DNA of 64,000 nt from Manduca sexta (taxonomy: Eukaryota > Arthropoda > Insecta > Lepidoptera > Sphingidae). The first letter of the stretch is position 1. Each line of letters begins with the position of its first letter. Positions 1-12,940 of the stretch are shown in pieces. The DNA lies in the NCBI RefSeq assembly GCF_014839805.1, contig NC_051119.1:9727245-9791244 (forward strand), given 5' to 3'. The notes beneath the pieces were generated by a model, which saw only the letters and a program-made list of their open reading frames with translations, made no database searches and was not told where the DNA came from. Both the position numbers and the translations under genes were made by a program.

Positions 1-520
1 TATGTAAGGGAATGATATATCCTGGCGTAACTGTCGCTTGGATTTGATTCCTAATTCCTATACATTTTTTTTCTATTGGCGTTAACTATTGAAGTAAGGC
101 GTCTGGTTACTAACAACTAAGTTTGACAACACTTCGTCTTTCGCTATGATGGTATCTTCTATTACTTACGTCTTTAAAAATCCAAAATAACGTCACTTAT
201 TTTTTAATATTTTCTAGTCGCGAACGAATAAGCAACTCTAGTTAACACCAATTATATATCCATAAACCCGTATAACAGTATATATCTCGCTTTCCCAGTC
301 CTTATCTGAGGACTTTGAACCCGCATCCAAACGCAGTGGTAACTCGTGTCAGGAAGCAAACCATTTAGCACTTTCCATTTCTTATGCGGTTATAATCGTG
401 CAATACAAATGCTTGAGCAGATAGTTTGTTTTGAATTTATTTATTTATTGGGTATGATTACTAACTCTTTACTTCTTCTATACGGTTACTAACTAAACAA
501 ACGAAAGTATTATGTTTAAA

Positions 521-754
521 ACTAGCTTTTGCGCGCGGCTTTGCGAACGTGAAGGAGTTTTTCGAGATAAAAGTCTCGCTATACGTATAGTTATAATCGT
601 GTGTTTTGCCAGGATAGAAAGTAGCCTATAACCTTCCCAGGGTCTTATACTATCTCCATACCAAATTTCATAAAATCCGTTCAGATTTTGAGAAAATCGA
701 TCACATACAGTCAGACAGAAAAAGGGACTTTGTTTCATTATATGTATAGATTAA
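521..754 (+). mobile_element. Retroelement tail, family A
   Basis: It runs from actagcttttgcgcgcggct through gtagcctataaccttcccag to atatgtatagatt. The minus-strand open frame here is a by-product of the repeat. Confidence 0.75.
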
Positions 755-1825
755 AGCAAAATGTTTACAACCTTATTACAATTATTATTATTTTTTAAAA
801 CCGTTACGGCGCATGGAAAATCGGTGTGATCAGCCTATGTAGGGAAACATAATATATACATAATAATATATAAAGATACTCTTAATCTACACACGTTTAA
901 GTGTGTATGTTTTGGAGTTGAGTTATTTATGTATCTATTTAGGTAGGTAAAGTCTGCCCAATAAAATAAAATACTTGCTTTGGGGACGCCCGCTTTACTG
1001 TTTAGTTTTAAAGTTGACGTTGCCAGTAAAAGAAATTTGTCTCACATTTTACAGCAACATGGTAAGGGTTTTAACTTGGTCAGGCTATAAGTTCGTGTCT
1101 GTTTCTCCGAATAGTTAGGATTATTCGTCCCTCCATTACGTAAAGCGAACGTGTTGTCTAGCAAACGGATTTAAATCAAACCCTGTAAATTTATGCAATG
1201 AAGATTTAGATCTTGCAATAAGAAATATTTATCTACATTGCTTGGGTTTGTCACAATGTCCACATTACGTAAAATCACTGATAAGGATTTCTTATGTTTA
1301 CGCGAATGTTAGGCGAATGTAGATCGGACCGTCAAGAGCAACATTAAAAAAAAACAAAATTATATTATCGTAAAATGCAAGTAGATATTGTAACTTTAAT
1401 ATTGTACATTATCAGATGACCAACACCTCAGTCCGCCCCGTGACCACGAATTCTGCAGTCTTCGAAACGTCGAGAGAAAATTATAATATAAAAAAAACGC
1501 GATAAAATCTGCAAAATATATCACTGATCAGGCCGACTTATCTTTACAACATACATTTACAAGAAAGCTAGTATAACCAAAGCGTATACAGTTATACTAA
1601 TCATCTCTATTAGAGACGCTGTATCAAAAAAGCCATGAGCAAAAACAAATCGATTGCGATGCGGAAGGACGGATAGTGTTAAATAAGTGGTTACGTTGTG
1701 TGTGTGAGCGCTCGAGTGTGTCGACATTTCTATTGTTTAATGTGATTCGGATGTTACGATGCCTTGTAGACTTAAGAATCAAGTCATAATAACTAAAATG
1801 GCTTTGAAGAGCCAGGGGTGGAACC

Positions 1826-1979
1826 AGTAGCGAGGGGTGAAAATTTTCAAAAGGTAACCCGAGGGAAAAAAAAATGCTTTAGTTAACATATCGCGAACAA
1901 TTTGACAAAAACCTACTAAACATGAATCAACCTAAAAGGGAAGTCGGTAGGAAGCGGGTTGTATGGACGCTTCGCCACT
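1826..1979. repeat. TIR MITE, family G
   Basis: The left end is cagtagcgaggggtga and the right end cgcttcgccactg, inverted relative to each other. The interior phrases aggtaacccga and aaagggaagtcggtaggaag are shared with 12783 and 52254. Confidence 0.7.
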
Positions 1980-2551
1980 GGGTGGACCACAATGAGGTCT
2001 TAGGTAGCGCCACTGGTCTTAAAGAAGCGCATCGGGCCAAAGATGATGTATTCTCTCTATATAGCAGTTGTAAGTGGGCTGACGATAAATAGTTATCCCG
2101 CGCCAGTGCTCATTATCATTCCGGCCTGTAGAAAACTATATTCACTTTAATTTAAACGTCAATTATCTACTTGCTAGATGACGGATAAAAGATTATGTGT
2201 TAAAATTTTCGAAGCGACACGAATTTATCTATACTTTCCTTGTGGCACAAGGTGTGTCACACCTGGCCATAAATCTATACTTTTCTCGTCGCACTGTTAG
2301 CAAGACATGCAAAAGATGTTCCAGACCTGGTTTCGAACTCAACATAGGTATAGTCTATGCAGACGGACTGTCGAAAATCAATTAAATTCAATTAATGTAT
2401 GCAGATCTCGTTGTCTGGTCTAACACCGCCCTATAAAGGAGAGTTGACTCACTACTGCCATAATAATTGTTCCGTAGCAATATACGTAAAATAAAAACAG
2501 AAAAACATTTGACCCACTGCACCACCTTTGCATGTTAATCGTTAGTCGATT

Positions 2552-2745
2552 TATGACCATTTTAAATTATAATCTATCTTAATCATCGATCCGAAAAGAA
2601 GAATAAACCAATGAAATAAGTCATTTGTAAACTAGTACAAAAAACACTGTTCTGATTGGTCCATTTTCACGATGGATCGAAAACGCGATTGGAATCGTTG
2701 AAAACGGCGGTTAAGTAAAATTTATATAAACTCGCATGTAATTTG
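2552..2745. repeat. Fold-back MITE, family H (worn)
   Basis: It shows atcgatccgaaaagaagaat on the left, gttctgattggtccattttc in the middle and gattggaatcgttgaaaacg at the right. Confidence 0.55.
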
Positions 2746-3875
2746 CTGTGCATTTCACAAGTGGCGGTTAATTATCAACCATGTCCGTCGTAATACGTAA
2801 TGTCCCTTTTTTATTATGCATCTATAATCAAATGAATCGAAGGATACGTTCTAAAGTTGGCAATTAACACAGTTGGGTGGCGCCATAGGCCTAGGAATCT
2901 ATCGCGCGTATCACAAACGTTATTTAAGTATTTTAAATACAGGACAATACAATTAATGATGACAAAATATAGATGTTTGTTAGTCTTTTTGCATGAAAAC
3001 TTTTGTAGTGCGTAAATATTGAGAAATGATTTTACTTCAATTGACTGTCAGATAAACAAAGCCGAAGGAAATTATGAAATCGCCGACCCCGAATAAGTCC
3101 TCCGAGCATTATTTATCGCACTCTTAATAAAATAATGACCCATTCCAAAATTGCCAATTTGTGGGAATCGTCAAACAAGCAATTTCTATTTGAGACCTTT
3201 TAGTTTTTTCCCTTTTTGTTCACGCTATAGGTTTAATTTTTTACCTATCTTTAATAAGCTCAATTTTATAGCAACTTCAAATAAAAAGGTAAACATAAAT
3301 ACACAAATTAGTTTTCCGACGACTGCCACAAATTAACAATTTTAAAATAGGTGATTATTTTATTAATAGGGCGTTATGAAATACAGGTTCAGCCTGGGCT
3401 ACTGTGTCCTAAAATCTAGCACAAGCCAACATAAATCAGTTTGACTGTATTTCTTTAAAATTCAATTTATTTTAAACATAGTTTACGACTACGCGGCATT
3501 TATAAAAGTAGATTGAAAAAGAAGATGGCGATAAAGGAATAAAATTCCCAGGAACGGTGTTATCTCTGTTTAAAAAATGTGCCTGCGATTTGTAACCAGA
3601 TAAGTTAAAATAACACGTATGTACATGCTCAGTTTACTAGGTTATCTGTGCTGTCATAATAATTCTTAAGTTTATGTGTTCTTGATATGAAAACTCTTAA
3701 GAAATAAACATGGTTATTAACCTCTCCGAAACTAATTATAATTACTTCATGTCTAGATTGTTATATGGGAAAATTCGTAAAATGTTGACTCAGTTGTCAA
3801 TTTGAACCATAGTAGGTATGTTATAGACTTTAAGATACATATTAATTTTAACTTAGCATATAGAATCAAAAAAAA

Positions 3876-4203
3876 AGCGGCGATAGCCTAGTTGGGTGTA
3901 GAACGGACTGCCGAGACGAATGTCCGCAAGTTCAAATCCCAAGGGCACACACCTCTGGCTTTTCTAAAAAATCATGTGTGTATTCTTTGTGAATTTATCG
4001 TTCGCTTTAACGGTGAAGGAAAACATCGTGAGGAAACCTGCACATCTGAGAAGTTCTCTATAGGAATTTCGAAGGTGTGTGAAGTCTACCAATCCGCACT
4101 AGGCCAGCGTGGTTGACTAAGGCCTAATCCCTCTCAGTAGTAGAGGAGGCCCGTGCTCAGCAGTGAGCAAGTATATATATACAGGGCTGATATTATTATT
4201 ATA
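3876..4203 (+). mobile_element. tRNA-derived SINE, family C
   Basis: It starts gcggcgatagcctagttggg, has a box B-like gcaagttcaaatccc, a shared body (aacggtgaaggaaaacatcg), and ends in an (att)n tail after tacagggctgat. Confidence 0.85.
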
Positions 4204-4239
4204 TATGTAGAATCAAGGGTCTGTAAGACGGATAATGTC

Positions 4240-4492
4240 TTTTTATTCCTTTATACGATGAGACGAACTTGCCATTCGCCTGATGGTATATGACCATAAA
4301 CAGTAGAAACACCATGTAACAACTTCAATTATAAAGTATTGTTTGGTATTATACTGCGGTCGCCATCCTAAGACATGAAATGTTAAGTTTTATTATATTC
4401 AGCAGTTACACTGGCTTGTAATGTCCTTCAAAGAATACAACAGTGACTACACACTGCTGCTTAGCGGAAGAAATACACCAGAAGTATGTTAT
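4240..4492 (-). repeat. Dispersed repeat, family D
   Basis: Reverse copy: cgcctgatggtatatgacc, gtttggtattatactgcg, agttacactggcttgtaatg and cacactgctgcttagcgg. Confidence 0.72.
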
Positions 4493-5689
4493 GTATTGTA
4501 TTAGGTATGTTACATATAGAATTATAGAATAATTGGTATAGATCGCACTATATGACAATTTCAACAGGTAATTTGATTTTAAAAATATCGCGTGCCGTTA
4601 CGTGCCAGAACTCATCGAGGTTTATCAATTTTCGACGGCGGCCCTCGTCTTACAAGAATCTAAATAATTAATAACTTTCCCACACCGTAAACAATTAACA
4701 GTTAACAAAAGAAAGTTTAATATTTGGCGGCGACACGTTTCGGAAGCACCGATAAGCCTGGCAGACACTAACCTCCATACCCAACCCACTTACTTCGCAT
4801 ATAGAGTCCAGTTCACGTAAACACGTTACAGTTAGGCGCTTCCGTCCACGCGTGATATGGCGTGAGACGTGAGCCGAGGCCCTGAGGAGGTTCATTGTTC
4901 CTCGGCAGGTACGTGATGTGAGTGGTTAACATAAAGGGTTTTGAGATGGATTGGCTTTGAACACAGTATATTGTGATCAACTTTGTTACAAATGTGTTTA
5001 GTCCTATCAGTAATGTTGGAAGTCCAATCTACATTGTGTTAAGAAACATAACTAAACATAAAACATAACGTTTGCTGGAGGTAGGATATATTTTATATCC
5101 GCCCGGACAGTGACCCTCTTATAAGAGGTTAAAACGATAATGGGCCACGTAAGTGTGTCGCGGGATCAGCCTATGTATATTCTGTTTCAACAAGCCGGCA
5201 TAATTATGTCGACTGCCGAGGGATAATCATCTCTCGTCAGTCAACATTCTATTGGACGCCACTACACTTACCATCAGGGATAGTGGGGTCAATTTGCTGG
5301 GCCCCTAAATGAAAATAAGAAAATAAAATCTTCTGTAGTGGATTCACTCGAATTACATACGTTAAGGTAACTACAAAATTTTCGAAGAATAAAATGTAGA
5401 TTAAAGCTACTTGGTAAATAACACATGAATCCGTTTTAATTCATATTGCACCGTTTAGAATTTCAAAAATGCAAATCACCGAGCTTCATCAGAATTTGAA
5501 ACCGTATTCAAAACAGTTGGCTGGCAGAGGTTGGCACGCAATGCAAGTTAACGTCCCCATAAACCTAAAGTCTTATACTTGTTGGGTGTTACGATAAGGT
5601 TATTTTTTCTTATTAGACGAGGTCCGGTTCCTTCATACGCTTTTTATACGATATCCTTATTGGGTTTGGTAGTAATAAGTTTATACAAA

Positions 5690-5950
5690 ACAAAACACAT
5701 AACGCATTTATCGCCGAAGGGGTTTGCAAAAGCGCAACCAGGGCACTCACTTTTCGCCAAGTGTGTTCAACTGCATGGTGCGATAGGGGGCGAAACTATC
5801 GCCATATATCGAGTACAAATTCCAGACTCTGGGCTGACACTGAGCAGAAAAAAACCCAAATATCACTTTGTCCGACCTGGGACTCTAAACCAGAACTCCA
5901 GAGCGCTACCTTACCGCGCATGCAGTACAACTACGCCACCGAGACAGCCA
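5690..5950 (-). mobile_element. tRNA-derived SINE, family B
   Basis: Full-length reverse copy running from gcatttatcgccgaaggggt to the head actacgccaccgagaca. The longer plus-strand open frames at 5579-5982 are chance readings across it. Confidence 0.82.
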
Positions 5951-6552
5951 TAAGTTTAAACGACTGCTTTTTATCGATATAAGAGACTGTATTATCGAAA
6001 ATATATTTAAAAATGGTCGCACGCATAGAACATACCTGAGCCCTCAAGACATCGTTACGAAAATCGAATATTAAACATCATGCTGTCACCATTTTGTAAC
6101 ACAAGAGCTGACATGTTTACATATCAAATTGCAATTTATGCGGCTTAACATAGTAACCTACTTTGATGTTAGTACCCATAAAAAGTAAAAAAAAATGTTA
6201 ATTGAATCTCAACACTACGCTTGTTTTATTATCGACTAGTTTCGAAGTTGATACTTTTGTCGCAATTGTAACGTTTTTGTTATGCCAACTTCTACTTTAG
6301 CTAAGTTTTTATTTTACCAATTGTTATAGCTTTTACTTTAGCTTAGGTATACTCAAGCAGCGGCCGGCCTGGCTTCATGCGGCCTGCCGCGCTGGCCCGA
6401 AACTAAACAAACTTTTCCCAAAATCATCTGAGCTGTTAGCTAACGCCGCGCTGTAAGAATGAAATATTTCCCTACGTGAATATTTTTTATTAAAATAAAT
6501 AAAAAAAATAATTACGTTTGAAGCACTGTAGGTTAATGGTTTTTTTCCAATA

Positions 6553-6893
6553 TAATAATAATAATATAATAATAATAATAATATTAGCCCTGTATTATAT
6601 ACTTGCCCACTGCTGAGCACGGGCCTCCTCTACTACTGAGAGGGATTAGGCCTTAGTCCACCACGCTGGCCTAGTGCGGATTAGACTTCACACACCTTCG
6701 AAATTCCTATAGAGAAATTCTCAGATGTGCAGGTTTCCTCACGATGTTTTCCTTCACCGTTAAAGCGAACGATAAATTCACAAAGAATACACACATGATT
6801 TTTTAGAAAAGTCAGAGGTGTGTGCCCTTGGGATTTGAACCTGCGGGCATTCGTCTTGGCAGTCCGTTCCACACCCAACTAGGCTATCGCAAG
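6553..6893 (-). mobile_element. tRNA-derived SINE, family C
   Basis: Reverse copy with an (aat)n tail at 6553-6585 and the head gataggctagttgggt-type sequence at the right end. It is very close to the copies at 3876 and 27151. Confidence 0.85.
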
Positions 6894-7824
6894 CAAAAAA
6901 AGTATGAATTTACGCTGTGGCCAGAGGCTCTACAAGACATCTTGTGACCCGTATAAATAGTTTAGTACGACTTCTTTAACTGACAGTTTTAGAGTTAAAG
7001 TTAAGAAATAAGAGCAATTAAATACAAACATGTTTGTATCGCCTACGAGTCCGGACCGCATGCCTATGTCCTGAGTCAGTACATTTGCATGTGACAGCAA
7101 AACAGCTGAGATTTGTGAATGGCACTATTTAACGACATTGTAGTAAAACTTGATTTCCGATGACCTACTACTTTAAAGCATTTAAATTATCTCGTATTCG
7201 GAGTTACGAAACAGATAATTTTATTTAAGTATTTCAAGTTTTATTTAAGTTTTTGGCCCATGTTCAGTTGTAGCCATTCTGCGGCTGATAATGATGATGA
7301 TATCAAGTTTTTGGACGAGTATAAAATTACATTGTGTTTTATGTTTTTTCTTTATATATTGCTTGTAATTTGTTCTTTGTCTCATCGCAAATCAATGTTT
7401 TGTATTTGTATTTATTTTATAGTTCTGTGTTAAAAACGAAATCTACTTAATGGGGTAATATTATATCGTTTTAGGGTATGTAAAAACATTAATAAAAACG
7501 GTCACACATTTCGCACCATAACTTAAAACATTAAAAACTAACAGTTTGCAGCGTTATACTTAGAATCGTGGTTAATAAACCATTTGAAGAATTCTAGGTC
7601 ATGGCGTACAAACTAGGCCATTTGTTATACTAGCGACAATTATCTCTGCTGTGCATTATACAAGTACTTTGTCACTTGAGACACATTGAGAGCATGTTTT
7701 AAATAGACCACGTTAGGGTTTTGATGATATATGATTGATTAGGGTAGTAGCAGGGTTGATTTGCGGGCAGAAGAAGATTGGACACATACATGTATCTAGA
7801 CTATATGACTTTAAAATATTTAAT

Positions 7825-8002
7825 GTACAGTGTAACTACAGGACATAATAAAACTTAATATTTCTGTCTCAGGATGGCGAGCGCAGTGGAATACCAAACA
7901 ATACTTTGTAATTCAAGGTGTTGGATGGTGTTTGTACTGTTTATCTGTGGTCGTATCACTTACCATCAGGCGAACAGCGAGCTCATCTCGTCATACAAAG
8001 CA
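7825..8002 (+). repeat. Dispersed repeat, family D (part)
   Basis: It carries gtaactacaggacataataa, gaataccaaacaatacttt and cttaccatcaggcgaacagc. Confidence 0.72.
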
Positions 8003-8599
8003 ATAACAAAAACCATTAGATGCACTATACTTCTGAATTAAATTTAATGTAGTTAAAAAATATTGTCTAATATTAAGATCGGTTCTGTAGTTATAATGCC
8101 TTAGCCTTTTTAAGGCGCCGGGTCTGAATAATAAAGCCTCAGGCACTTTATTAATGACCAGAACCAACCCACGGTGCCTCTCATAAAGAACTAAGGTTGC
8201 AACACAGTAACGCGCAGTTTATTTATGGTTGAATTGATGGTAGAATCTTCTAATCATATGTAGTTAAACTAGCGAACCTAAAGAGGAAATCTAGAGGAAT
8301 ATACCAAAATGAATGAAAAAAAACCTTTTCACGTTGAACTAAAATTGCACTACTTCAAGAATATTTTATTATTATATTTTTTTAAATTATTATCCTGTGT
8401 TTAAAGTAATCAAAAATATTAAAATTAATTTCGCCACTAATAAAACTATTACCAAGCTTCAGGAATCTTCAAACACCAGTAAATTCATAAGTATGGATAC
8501 AATTACAATTATATGATTAGTAGGTGGTAATATTTATCTAAACTGAGCTTAACTTGGTCATCAGATGAAGCTGTTGCGTATGTTTTCTATCTTATTTCT

Positions 8600-8820
8600 T
8601 ACTAATATGTTTATTAGAAGTAAAGGCAGTAACTTCTGAACGGATTTGGATGAAATTTTACACACGGCTAGCTCTTGTCCTGGATTAATACGTAGGCTAC
8701 TTTTATCCCATTAATTTGCTCCCCTGGGTAATATTGGTTTTTGAAATACATGGCGCTGACGATGTAGTGTTTTAGGGGCTTTTATAGCGGGTAAAGATTT
8801 TAAGCAGCACTTAGTGCACA
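8600..8820 (+). mobile_element. Retroelement 3' region (worn)
   Basis: It carries cttctgaacggatttggatg, ggctagctcttgtcctggat and aatacatggcgctgacgatg, the same layout as 11290-11620. Confidence 0.5.
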
Positions 8821-10354
8821 AATAAAAACAATTATAACACATATCAAAAACAAAATACTCACAAAAACTTCTTTATATTTTCATAACTCTAAATGTATTC
8901 ACAAAAAGTACATTATATTTTCATATCTCTTACAGAACAAAGGCGTTACATATAAAAAATATTGGTATTAAAAAAATAATTAAAACCCGGAATCAAATAC
9001 TAAGCTGTCTTTATGGACGTGGTGTATTTGTCATTGTATGGTACACCAAGTGAGTACATGTCACCGCGAAAATGTTGAGTCACAATCGTAATTATGAACG
9101 TCAGTGAATCATAATGACGAGTCTGTTGTGATTGCAACGCTGTTAACAGGTGAATCTTGATTTTTATCGTTGTTTAATTACTTATAAATACGAAAGATTG
9201 CAGACATTTGAATGTTTGTAAAAGTAAACGCCGAAACCACTGAACGTATTGAGATGGAATTTTGCATACAGCTACTTTCCCGCCCTCACACCCACCACTA
9301 TAACTCCTGTAAGCCAGGGTCAGCAGTGATATGCATTTTATGACACCGAGCAGTGAAGCTATTGAAATGAAATTTGGGATACATCTAAAAATTTACCTAA
9401 ATTTTTATCCGGAAAATATACAGTGTGACATTTATACCGAGGGACTTTCGAGGACATCTTTAGAGTGTTAACCATTTAGTAAATCATATACAACTTGATA
9501 TTGATGATGAGATTGATGACACACGAAACATTACCAAACGAAGGGTGAACTAGAGTACCCAAAAACGAGAAGAAATAAAAAAGAATGGTCTTCAATTATA
9601 ATTTAAAGATAATAATCCACTTAAATATTATTTCTTAATGAGTGTTCAACGTTTATTTATTTGTTTATAAAGAAATGTACTCTACAGACATTACATAGGA
9701 AGATGCTTGTACAATTTCATATTACAGACTAACCATTAATCATGAGATGAGGAGATGTCTACCAGCGATCGGTTCGGCTTGTCATCGTGTGCGCGATGAA
9801 AGGAGGATTATAATCATAGTTAGCTATAACGCTCCACATAACTGTCGTGTAAAGGAATTCAGATGGGTTTTTTTTATCAGTTATACATGCGCTTTAAAGA
9901 ACATTGTTATAATGAGGTGAGAAAATTCATGTGTATGACCTTTGCTTACCTTTTAGGAGACAAGCTTCAAGTTTCATCTAATTCATTACATTTTTTAGAC
10001 ATTTTATTCAGTGTTTTACTTAAAGATGTGAATGTATTTGAGAGAAATTGAAATGAATGATAGTTCGAAAAATCGACCTTAGATCCTCAATTTCAAACCT
10101 GACCGTGACGTCGGAGATATGATAAAAACCGAGACCAATTGTCAACAAGAAATTAAGTGGTATATAAAAGTTTATCTTACCGCTGTACTTAAATAACTCG
10201 CGAACCTTCGTCCCACGTACTATCCTAGGATCTGGTTATTCAACATTCCAATGGCGAAAAGCCCATATAAAATATGATTCTTATCGATTTATCTAAATGA
10301 AAATATACTTACTATAATTTATATTACTTAAATTATATGACTAAGTAGAATAAG

Positions 10355-10578
10355 ACACACTCATGCTTTTTGGCTCCGAAGGGTTAGGCTGAGGTGAAAC
10401 TGACGCACCCACTTTTACGCCGTGTGTATAACGACCCATGATATGATGGGGGGCGACGCTGTCGCTTTACCAGAACCAAATTCAACGGGCTGAAACTGAT
10501 TAAAAACTAACATTGCCCGACCCGGGCATCGAACCCGAGACCTCAGCACTGCATCGGTATCGTAGTTGTATAACGACA
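10355..10578 (-). mobile_element. tRNA-derived SINE, family B (worn)
   Basis: Reverse copy. Box B is visible as cccgacccgggcatcgaacc, and the body as atgatggggggcgacgctgt. Confidence 0.75.
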
Positions 10579-11289
10579 AATAAAATAAATCAATTAAATA
10601 CAACTAGTTTTTTTCTTTCATACCTTCCTTTACTACAAATTAAAATGCAGCACTGATTCAATGACGTGAAGACGGATGCGTTATAATAACGCGTGACGGT
10701 GTCCGATCCCGCAAGCCAACACGCGACAGCCGTGCCCGATATCCACAACAGCTGACATTATCAAATGGCTAGCAGTTTCTGCGGTTGTACATAAAATTGT
10801 TCATCGATGTTAAACAAAAACTTGTGGATTTTCGTGGAGTATCATTTGAGCTCCTAGTCATAAATCTATTCTATTATAAAGAGGAAAAGTTTATGAGTTT
10901 GTTTGTAGGGCATAGTCTCGGGAACTACTGTACAGATTTTCAATATTGTTTCACTAATAGAAAACTTACTGCTGAGTGCTGTAAGCTACTTTTATCGCAG
11001 AAAAATATAAAGCGGGACTTTTGTCCCGGCAAACTTTTCCCCGGACATAAAGCTAGTATTAAATAAAATGCATAATCCTATTAAATATACGGTACTTTAT
11101 ACAAAAAAGTTTTTGGTGTTACTTTAAAAATAAGTGTAGGCTGTTGCCGAAGTGTGTATTTTTTAATAAGAATAAAGTTTTCATAAATTAATAACTTTCC
11201 TTTATTAGTCTGAATTACATCTAAAGCATTGCTTAATCTTAACAACAGCATTGAAAAGATAATAAATTAACTAAAAATATTTAATCTTA

Positions 11290-11620
11290 CTAATATTAGA
11301 AATTTTAATGTTTGTGAACATGTTTGGATGTTAGTTACAAGTACACGCAGAAACAACCAAACGGATTTAGATGAAATTTGGTACGCGGATAGACCATGTC
11401 CTGAATTAACATTAGACTACTTTTGATCACGGTAATTTATTCCCACAGGAAATAACGGATTTTTTTAACAAGGTTTTTTAAATACGTGGCACATTTCTGT
11501 CACAGATGGCGCTATGAGCAGTATTTAGTATTATTGATTTTAGACCTATAAACAAATTTTAGGAACATTTTTAGCAGGAGTCTTTCAAACGGGCGAAGCC
11601 GCGAGCCCCTAGTAAAATAG
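11290..11620 (+). mobile_element. Retroelement 3' region (worn)
   Basis: It contains aaccaaacggatttagatga, ggatagaccatgtcctgaat, the phrase cacagatggcgctatgag and the end cgggcgaagccgcgagcccc. Related pieces are at 8600-8820 and 9190-9450. Confidence 0.55.
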
Positions 11621-12197
11621 AAATAGTAAGGATATAATATGCAATTAGCGAGATAAACGACCCTTGTACCGATATATCGCACGAGCCGATCCGAGACAAA
11701 ATAAAACGCAGCGAACATCGCATCGTTATCGAACCAAAGAAAATAAATTACGTGAAACTGCGGCCGGCGCGCACGTACGCGTACATATACATAACTACGC
11801 TATTATATATGTATGTATTACATATATACAGCAGACAATTAACATAAATCTTGAGGTTATGTACTTTATTTATAGCAGGTATAAAGGCATGTTTTCATTA
11901 CGGGGTAGGCAGAAGCGCAAAGTTTCGTTTGAGTTTTTTTTTATACGGGCACGCCAAAGTGACCCTACTGCATCTGATGGTAATGGAGTGGGGTCCAATA
12001 GAATGTCGACTGACGATAGATGATTACCACTCGAAAGTCGACACAATTATATCAGCCTGTTACAACTGGGTATACTCAGGCTGATCCCAGAACGCGATTT
12101 ACTTACGTAGGACTATGGGTTTAGCACATTGTGTATCATGTATGTAATAACGTATGTACATTATCTTTATCTATTGATAGGAGAGATTATATCACTG

Positions 12198-12393
12198 TCA
12201 CTACATAGTATAAAACAAAGTCGCTTTCTCTGTGCCTACCTTTGTATGCTTAAATCTTTAAAACTACGCAACGGATATTGATGCGGTTTTTTTTAATAGA
12301 TAGAGTGATTCAAGAGGAAGGTTTATATGTATAATAACATCCATTAAATAGTGGAGAAATATTGCACCCGTGCGAAGCCGGGGCGGGTCGCTA
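12198..12393 (+). mobile_element. Non-autonomous Helitron, single-terminus form
   Basis: It starts tcactacatagtataaaaca and has the same body as the 33.8 and 43.8 kb copies. It passes straight to one terminus (cccgtgcgaagccggggcgg), lacking the 100-base segment between the two termini of the others. The last bases are ctat rather than ctag. Confidence 0.78.
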
Positions 12394-12782
12394 TATGTAA
12401 TAAAACATAGTATTATGGGTTATAGATAGCTAATGTTTCTATCGATAAACTAGATATTTGGTTTTAGATTGGTTGACGAATGCACCTTACACGTTTTATG
12501 AAGTCCGTAATTGGTCTCATATCAATATGCGCGATCCGTGAACCGCGAAGTTATGGGTTCAATTCCCAGATCGGGTATAACTATGCTAATATAAACACAT
12601 CAGAATGTCGATAGACACGCCCCCATGATGTCATAAAAGTTATCTACCTCTTATGTCTAACGGAAGTTTTGTAAGCTTTGTTCCAAGTTTTCCTTGTCCA
12701 AGAGTAATAACACTAAATTGAATAGAAGTAATATAGATAGTAATATGATATGTAGTATCAACCCTGTATTATATACTGTTCA

Positions 12783-12940
12783 TGGTGGCGAAGGGTGAAG
12801 TTTTCCAAAAATGAACCCGACACAACATATAGATAGTAATATGCATAAATGCAGTTTGCAAATCGTTCAAAGATAATTGGATTTTATATAAATTACAAAA
12901 GGGAAGCAAGCAGGAGTATGTGAACCCTTTGCCATTGCTA
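12783..12940. repeat. TIR MITE, family G
   Basis: It starts tggtggcgaagggtgaagtt and ends ccctttgccattg, with interior acccgacacaaca and aaagggaagcaagcaggagt. Confidence 0.7.

Larger units (their letters stand above)
1..3875. other. Intergenic, repeats and unassigned AT-rich sequence
   Basis: Apart from the family A tail (521-754), MITE G (1826-1979) and MITE H (2552-2745), I see no exon-like or RNA-gene signal. 2197-2385 is a short open frame over a worn SINE-like stretch. Confidence 0.6.
4493..12197. other. Intergenic, repeat-rich
   Basis: It holds the SINE and retroelement copies listed separately, plus a worn repeat at 5130-5290 (gggatcagcctatgtatatt; relatives at 11940-12110, 27715-27850 and 37785-37865). 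The remaining open frames are under 125 codons, without splice or family support. Confidence 0.6.

Noticed and set aside
5579..5982. 124- and 73-codon plus-strand open frames
   Set aside because: They cover a reverse-oriented SINE of family B; the reading is incidental.
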